NCBI GenBank assembly: GCA_037974665.1
Contig: CM075778.1
Span: forward strand, 14,435,001 to 14,499,000
DNA length: 64,000 bases
Source: Ehretia macrophylla
Taxonomy: Eukaryota > Streptophyta > Magnoliopsida > Boraginales > Ehretiaceae
Direction: 5' to 3'
Part shown: in pieces, positions 56,916-64,000 of the stretch
Numbering within the stretch: the stretch's first letter is position 1
Layout of the letters: every line of letters begins with the position of its first letter
Made by a program: the position numbers and the translations under genes
Notes under the pieces: model-generated
Databases searched by the model: none
Told to the model about the DNA's origin: nothing
The model's input: only the letters and a program-made list of their open reading frames with translations

Positions 56916-59289
56916 GTAGTTCGCATAAGTCGTGTTCGGCTATCGGCCAGTGGGTAAAAACCCTAAGGTAGTTGTGTCGTACTTGTTTATATATGTCAAT
57001 ATGTGCTAACATGATTTAGTTGTTTTGTGCTTTGAATATCATATGACTATGTGAAATATATGTGTTATATGTCATGCACACTAACCACTTACACTTTCAT
57101 GCCCTTAATACATGCATGCTTTTATACTCATTCCCTGGTACATATGCATGTTATATAACCATGACTGAGTATTTATACATATAAATAGTTAGGTTTAGAT
57201 CTTACAAGGATGTGAATTTATGGAGGAAGAGGGAAAAGGCTTGGTTGAAGAGTTCTTGCATCTTCACAGGTACTCAGTGAATGATATGTAATATTGATTA
57301 TATGCAGGAGTGTTTAGCATAAGTGTAAATGTTGAGGTAAAGTTATCATCTTATCTTCGAAATACCCATACCTATGATTAAGTTAACAATTTTATGGCTA
57401 TGAAATTGCTTGAACCCGTTAACCATTCTTATAATTGTAGTTCAAGTATAAAGGTTAAGGTCATACAACTTTCCTTGGATATAAGTGTATACTATTTGAT
57501 ATGTGGAGTAGTATATATATTCTCATGTTCTCATTGTGGAAGTTTGACTTAGAAGTTGCTTTTGAATTCATTTATCACATCTTAAAAATTCGCTTGATAG
57601 ACTATCTAAGAAGTTAGCAACATACCCGTATGATTGAATCCTTACTCGATTAGAATTAAGTATCGATGATCCTAATATGGTGTATACTATTGAGTTTCAA
57701 GTTCACTAAATTAAATGGTAAGATTGTGACCTAGCAATTAGAAGATGAATTGTAGAAGTTGATGATAGTTACCTTTAATGGTTAGACTATTAAGACATGG
57801 ATAATGTATTTGTGACTTAACGACGAATCTTGAGATATTTAAGCAGCTCTGGAGACTGAGTTTGACAAGTTTGGTGATCCCTAGTATAACAAGGTATAGG
57901 GATGTTAGAATTAAGATATTCACGTAGTTAGAACTTTGAGATCAGAAGACTACCCTTGAAATGCTAGGTTGAATGAAAAGATAAAATGTTGAATTATGTA
58001 TTAGATGGCTAGCTGTTACTAAAGGTTCTACGTCGGATAATGGTGATAATAGGAATTATGTTTATAGTTAGTTCTAAACACTTTGAATCGAGTATGTGAT
58101 TATGCAAAGGAGGTCATTTTGTACACTCGTTGTTCAGACACCATGTAGAGGTTGATAAGAAGTATATATCCCTAAGTGATGCCGATGCACCTAGTGAATA
58201 AACCATGGAACCAAGACGAAGGCATCAAGTTGTGAAAGATGGAAATGCTGGGATACTATTAGTAAGCCTAGATAGCTAGTAATGATTATTCACGGTAAAC
58301 CCTAGGATCTAAGGTTGATGAGTCTTGATACTCTTAGCTAGTTGAACACGTAAATGATAAGAGTAAGAATTCGTGTGGCTAAGATAGAGATGAATTAGGG
58401 TTATGACGACTTAAGATGATGACTACATTAACATGGTGAATATTACTAAGATCCGATACTTAGGAAATAAATTGTGGATCACAAGCTAATAAAATTTACC
58501 TATCGAGTTATTAGTTTACCCATGCAATTTTGATGGAAATTTGTTGGTGGTACTTAATAAACCCTAGAGTTTGAGTTTAATGAATCTCAACGGTCTTTCT
58601 TCTTGATTACGAGCGTGAAGGTTAACGAAGTTGGGAAAGAATGTTAGTGAATAGGAGCATGTAACCAGGAGACTAGTCACTAGAAGATTTGCTAATCTAA
58701 TGTACCTATGAGATAAGAAGGCCTATGATACTATCAATAGATGACGACTTGAGATGTATTGAGTTCTTCCTGAATATAGGGTCATATTGTGGAAATGATC
58801 CATAACATGTATGTATATGTCCTATGTGATAACAATTTTGAAGTTGGTTGATATGATATATAAATCAGATATAAACTTATCACCTTGAAATTAGTGTATG
58901 TCACCATAGCATCATGGTATTGTTGTGATATTCCTTTTGAGGTATAAATGGGAAATGTAGATTGGCACGACATAAATCATGATTTTTAAGTTATAGTTAT
59001 ATTGTTAGAATACTGGTGCAGCTTCGATTACTTATGCTTGGAGATTCTAACCTTAGTTAATGAACTCAACTTTAAGATCAATTGATGGGAATAGAGTCGT
59101 TCAAAGGAATGAACTATAAATGTAGGGGTCACACCGAATTAAACGATTGGAGAAAGCTAGGAAGTGAATTGTTTATGGTAAGAGAGATCACAGAGCAAGG
59201 GACGACTTGAAGTGGAAAAAATAACAAAGGTCGAAATCCATCTAAATGACCTCAATAGGAAAGAATGAATTTAAGGACGAAATTCTTTT
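56916..59289 (+). other. P2 internal region, no gag-pol
   Basis: No long ORF on either strand, no knuckle, protease or Ty3/gypsy RT motif. Contains an RT-like scrap of a different type (58690-58860), and a hairpin GAATTT-AAGGAC-GAAATTC at 59267-59285 before the PPT. Confidence 0.6.
58705..58860 (+). pseudogene. Possible non-gypsy reverse transcriptase scrap
   Basis: Plus-strand frame reads DKKAYDTINR, stop, RLEMY, stop, VLPEYRVILWK. KAYDTINR..L fits the RT motif seen in LINE-like and group-II-like RTs (KAYD.(V/I)NR..L), not the gypsy RT. Two stops within 25 codons. Assigned on one motif only. Confidence 0.3.
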
Positions 59290-59302
59290 AAGGAGGGGAG
59301 GA
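59290..59302 (+). other. Polypurine tract of P2
   Basis: AAGGAGGGGAGGA before TGTGAAGCCC. Confidence 0.85.
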
Positions 59303-62300
59303 TGTGAAGCCCAACCCCGAATAGTTATTTTTCTCGATTAGTATGCCCTAATCTCGATTAGTGTGTCACATGTACTTACCTTGAGATACGTATCTTAACC
59401 CTGAATACGTGCATTTCTTCGTCCAACATGTACTTATATCAATTTACATGCCCTAAACCTAGATTTACATGACCGACCTTGGGTTACGTGCACTCTTATT
59501 AGAATATATGTATGTCTCGAAGTATGAGCCTTAACCTAGATTTAAGTACCATACCTTGATTTACGTGCATTGCATTGAATTACATGCCTTATATTAGTTT
59601 ACGTGCATTACCTAGGGTTGCGTGAATTTGTATTGGAATCCATGCATTCACCTCGTAGTACGTGCCCTAAACTTCAAAATGCATGCCTGCACGTTAATCT
59701 AAAAAGATTCCTGCACAAAGAACTAAGCAATAGAATATTTCTACACCATCTACTAACTATTAAAATAATACTAAACTAATTCTACATCTTCCACTGACAT
59801 TATTTTAATCCTAATTCAAATTTACTACAAGGCAAAAACCCTATCATCTTCTAATACCTTTTCAATATAATATACCTAATCACCTTTTACTATAAAATAC
59901 ACTAACACCTAAATATTATATTTTAAACCCACTACAAGACAAATCCTCACAAACCTCTAAACATTCCCTATAAACTAATCTATCACTAAACACTAAAACT
60001 CAAAAATATATGTAATAACATATACACATATGCCCAACACGGCCAACAAGGAGAATCCACAGACCCACACACACAAAATTATATTCTATACACACACAAA
60101 ACACAAGACATTCAAATTTTCCTCACAAAGCACAAGAATGCATAAAAATACACATACACACTACCCAAACCCCTCCCTTTTTCGGCCAACACACCCCACA
60201 CACAATCAAAATTCAAATTACACTAAAAAACAACAAAAATTAGTCTTCTAAGCTCCCTAGGCCGAACACACATACATAAACACACTAAAACTTCTATTTT
60301 TCTCTCTATTCTCTCTCTATTTCGGCCTAAGGTACCACACATGCCTAGACCACTCAACAAAACATAAAACTTGAAGAATTATGGGAAGACCAAACGGCCT
60401 TGGGAGGAAGGAGAATTGCATTTCAAGAGGGTTTCAAGCTTCATTTTGGCATTTCTTGCATTTTAGCTAAGTCTTCAAAGAGGTGAGGGTTCAAAACTAT
60501 TTTCAAAGTTTTATTTCAAAAATCATAGCATATTTTGCGTATGTATGGCCGAATGTGTGGAGTTTGGTAGAGGAAATGTTGTTTTGATGCATTTTAGACC
60601 TTTGCATGTATGTTGTATGTAGTTGTAAGAACTTTGAGGATAGGTTGTTATAATACTCATGGCCATGTGAAATGTGTGTGATTCTTGAGGTTAAATGTTA
60701 ATGTGGTGGTATAAAATGAGTTAAACTTGTATATAATCTTGTATATAAGGACATGCATGCAAGATTCGTGCTTATTTCAAGGTTTTGATTGAGTTCTATG
60801 GTGCTTTTAGTGTGTGTAGTAGGCTGGCCGAATTTTCTAAGGCATGTAGTCATGTGTTTTATGATGATTTTAAGGCTAAATGCTAGTTAATCTTGGAGAG
60901 AACAATGTATATGAAGCCTATTATTGATTACATACTTGTAGAGGTTGTTTTCATAGCTTGCATGTAGTTCCAATATGAGTTTTTTTTCAGATGTTTCAAG
61001 GCTGTCCGTATATTGTTAAATGTATACAAAAGTGTTTTAAGTGTATTTCATGGATGAAAGTTAGTAAATCTTGCTTCTAGACTCGAATATGATGTTATAC
61101 TTGATGACTAAACCTCTTAGGTGCTTATTTCATGCTTTAGATAGACTTTGATGGAGGTTTTATTGGGGATTATGTGGCTGCCCGAAAATGTTTGATTGCT
61201 TAAAAGAATGTTTCATGTTGATTTTAGGGTCAAATATAGTTGAATCATGGTGGTAGACACATATATGATGTCCTTTGATGATTTCGTGTTCATATCGGTG
61301 GATTTCATGGCTTGCATGTGGTTTTAATGATGATATTTGCAATGTTTCAAGGCTGTCCAATAATTGTTAGATGCGTATGATGATAATTTAAGTGCTCCTT
61401 GTAGTTAATAGTTGATGAATCTTGCACCCGAGCATGAACCAAAAACCCTAAATGCAAACTAGATCTTGTAAGTGTTAAATCATGCTTTACATAACTTAAT
61501 TGAGGTTTTAATTGAAGTTGAGGACTGCCCAGAAAAGCTATTATAGCCTCATGCATGAATTATATCGATTATGGGGTCATACATTAACTATTCGTGCACC
61601 CGATCTTACATATGATGTTATAACACATTTGTATGCTTCTTAAGCATTCATTATATTGTTAAAATGTATTCTATGGCTTATATTGTATATGATTGCGTGG
61701 CTGCCCATAAATGTATAAATGCTTTTAAATTGGTATATGAAGTGATTATAGGTTCTAACGATGCCTTATATGCCAACTTGTCAATATGTAATCATATACA
61801 TGTATGGAGGCTACCTACTTTGTTGACCTCCTATTGTGAAATGTTAATTGGCATAAATGTGCATTGTATACAAGGTTGCAATCTTTCTTTTGGCATGGTA
61901 GTCGGGCAGCATCGGGCTTGCCGGTGCTCCCATGACTACCATGGTCCAATTCCCTCTCTCGCTTGGAACTTTGTTACCCTCGGAGAGTTGGGTCATAGGT
62001 TTGGTGTACAATCCGGAGTACACCCATGCGGGAGTGATAAAGAATATGATATTTAAGGCCGGCCACTACATGCGAATGCGAAAGCGAAAGTGAAAGCATA
62101 TGCGAAAACGTAATGTATTCTTTGAAATGATGTGGTAAATGTGTTCATTTATATTTATGCTATGTTATGAACTTACTTGTTTTACATGACATGTTTCCAA
62201 AGGAGTTTTTACAAGTTAACCGAAAAAGAAATTCAAAGGTCTCATTACTTGTTTCACCCCCGCTGAGTTCATAAGGACTCACCCTCTTTATGTCATTACA

Positions 62301-62997
62301 GGTGAAGCAGAATTGGAATAGAAGCCTGAAGAGAATGTGCTAGTTGATGAACCTTTGGATTGACTATGTGCATTGCGTGCTTTTCGTGAACATGGATGTT
62401 GTTAGGGATATTACGTTTAATTGAAGACTGTTCATTTTGTTGTAGTAAATGACCCCTGTTGTAATTTAGGGTCTAATTTTGGCTTGTACTAACTATAAAC
62501 CGGACGAACTCTTTTATTTCGGTCGTTTGCTTTCATCATTATGAATAGTAGTTATCATTAGGTGTTAAACAAATAGGTGAAGAATCAACTAAGTTAGCCC
62601 TACCTATACTCATTAAGGTACTCATTTGTAAGCTAAATGATAATAGGTACTTGCATAAATAGGAATTTGACAAATAAATGGGATGTAGTTATCGTGATAG
62701 GCTTATTAATCCAAATAGAACTTTCAAGATAAACTAACGGGTATATCGATTGATGATAAAACAAGAGTTTTAGTTGTAAGAAAATTAAAGATTCGAAATT
62801 TTGAGGTGTTCTAGAAAATAGGTCAAACCAAAAATCCTAAATACAGTCGTTATGATGCCGGTTTTTCGAAGAACTTTTGGAGTTCTAGGCTAACGAATAA
62901 GCATTAATTATAGGCAAATGGTTAAAGTCGTAAAATAACGATAATAAGTTTTGTCATACCCTAGTCTAGCCTCTATAGGTTGGGTTGAAGCGTGACA
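59303..62997 (+). repeat. P2 3' LTR (3695 bp)
   Basis: TGTGAAGCCCAACCCC...GCGTGACA. Donor 60482/60483, module 61904-61945, GTAC box 62006-62021, acceptor 62301/62302. Confidence 0.92.
62301..62363 (+). other. Short acidic ORF tail, broken copy (P2 3' LTR)
   Basis: GEAELE, stop, then KPEENVLVDEPLD: same frame as 56196-56258 with CAG to TAG. Confidence 0.33.
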
Positions 62998-64000
62998 CCA
63001 GTCTAGTTGACCGGATGCCCACTGCCCCTCATCCAAACGAGTGGATCCGGATGAGCTTCTCGACCAGATGGTTATTAGCTTTGCGCAATGTTTTTCCAGA
63101 GACCATATCTCGGTCAATTCAACTCCGAATTGAGTTCCATTTGATTCTTGAACTATCTACTTTTGATAAAATTTAATTCTAAAGCAAAATTGGATTAGTT
63201 AGAGTTTGGGAAAGTAAGGAACTTAACTATTTAATTTAGGCTAATGCATAAGCATTGGAGTTGCTTCATAGTTTCGCTTGTGTTTGCATTTTGTTGCCAT
63301 TTTGAGTAATCTATTGATGACTTTTCACTATCTTATGATACTTGGTAATACTTGAGGCACTATAAATTCTATATATGCAAGATTATTATGTGTTTGCTTC
63401 ATATGCTATTGATTAATCATTTATTACCACAAGAGGTTTACATGCGTACTTGCTATATCTTTGATATTACTGTTGTGACGGAAGTAACCTACTTTGTTGC
63501 TATCCTAGTTCCTCTTTCACTTGGTGTCTTTCCTTGGAAAGTATTATATATATACCTACGACCACTATGGACCTATTCATTACCTTTAAGGTGAGCTATC
63601 CGGAACCCTCGGTTATTGATGGAGTTGAAGTCGGGTTTTCTTTGAGGACTTGATCCTCGGTTGTAATGTCGGGTTAACATTATTTGATTTGAGGCAGAAG
63701 CCATCTTCATCAGTAATCACAGATATTACAATATCCTTTTACAATGAGTATATCATGCTCATGTTCTTGATTCTTATTATATATTCAAGTTTGCAAGTTG
63801 TTTATCCTATGTGCATAGCATATTTTATCAAACCGTTTACGAAATGATAAAACGATTCCGAAAACTCCCTTCCCATTTGTCTCTCACTGAGCTAGTTGTA
63901 GCTCACCCTTTTCTCTACCATTATAGGTTGTTCGGGGCTAGCGCTTGTGAGCATTTGCTCATTTTGGTTAACATTTTGTTGTAATAGAATGAGCTAGACA
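62998..64000 (+). repeat. P1 3' LTR, second part (runs off window)
   Basis: Continues the LTR after P2. It ends its intron-like part at ATTATAG|GTTG (63926/63927), preceded by CTCACTGAGC and GCTCACCC blocks as in the other LTRs. The end lies beyond the window. Confidence 0.65.

Larger units (their letters stand above)
42277..62997 (+). mobile_element. P2: plus-strand non-autonomous chromoviral element
   Basis: 5' LTR split by M4 (42277-42348 and 53242-56893), PBS, 2.4-kb internal region without gag-pol, PPT, 3' LTR (59303-62997). Flanking CAAGT (42272-42276) and CCAGT (62998-63002) are a 4/5 target duplication. Confidence 0.85.
21261..64000 (+). mobile_element. P1: plus-strand chromovirus hosting the nest
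   Basis: The visible parts are a 15-bp 5' LTR start (21261-21275), gag ending in a zinc knuckle (30524-30676 joined to 40383 onward), a protease scrap, PPT (41256-41268) and a 3' LTR split by P2 (41269-42276 and 62998-64000). M2, M3 and P2 are inserted in it. RT to integrase are deleted, as is most of the 5' LTR. Assignment of the 15-bp piece to P1 is inferred from identity with TGTGAGACCCC at 41269. Confidence 0.6.

Noticed and set aside
61664-62056. 130-codon plus ORF in the P2 3' LTR
   Set aside because: The sister 5' LTR has a stop in the same frame (GTATAG near 55697). Chance ORF.

Overview
This is repeat-dominated plant nuclear DNA. It is built almost entirely of nested LTR retrotransposons, and I found no host gene, tRNA, rRNA, CRISPR array or bacterial-type feature. 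The lineage evidence is in the sequence: Ty3/gypsy pol fragments with a GPY/F-type integrase tail and a chromodomain-like C-terminus (Tekay/Del-like chromoviruses, inferred), initiator-Met-type primer binding sites (TGGTATCAGAGC), polypurine tracts, Ty1/copia integrase and RNase H remnants, and a SIRE/Maximus-like copia LTR. The species cannot be told from the sequence.

Layout. 1-6777 is minus-strand element M1, a gag-only derivative whose left LTR runs off the window; it sits in a copia integrase pseudogene (6796-7335). 7336-17940 holds two copia-type LTRs in opposite orientation: Y' (about 8369-8786 and 11307-12110, minus) and Y (13548-14108 and 16676 to about 17826, plus). Each is split by a chromoviral solo LTR with an exact 5-bp target duplication: S1 at 8787-11306 (ATATC) and S3 at 14109-16675 (GGTTT). 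Between them lie an LTR scrap, a copia RNase H tail and copia LTR X. 17938-20650 is the 3' part of a SIRE-like element with its LTR.

20651-64000 is one deep nest. LTR S4 (20651-21260) is interrupted by plus-strand element P1 (21261 to beyond the window). P1 contains M2 (21276-30176, right end lost) and M3 (30677-40377, TSD CTTAT, in the P1 gag zinc-knuckle codons). The P1 3' LTR is split by P2 (42277-62997). The P2 5' LTR is split by M4 (42349-53236, TSD CGTGT). The M4 gag is split by solo LTR S2 (48621-51121, TSD CCTAC). The order of insertion reads S4, then P1, then P2, then M4, then S2, with M2 and M3 also later than P1.

M2, M3 and M4 keep gag-protease-RT-RNase H-integrase-chromodomain order on the minus strand, but all are broken by stops and frameshifts, so none looks autonomous. 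M1 and P2 have LTRs, PBS and PPT but little or no pol.

The most interesting signal is inside the LTRs. Every minus-family LTR (eight copies, four LTR types) carries a 33-36 codon reading frame ending in an acidic, proline/tyrosine-rich peptide (core YGYVPPEE...PYVDESYVPE). Between types it differs mostly at third codon positions and by one in-frame 9-nt indel. It lies just after a conserved splice-acceptor-like block, and about 1 kb or more upstream every LTR has a splice-donor-like AG|GTGAG site. The plus-strand LTRs share the donor/acceptor layout and encode a different short acidic tail. This suggests a conserved gene-like, possibly spliced, unit inside the LTR that I cannot match to a named feature.
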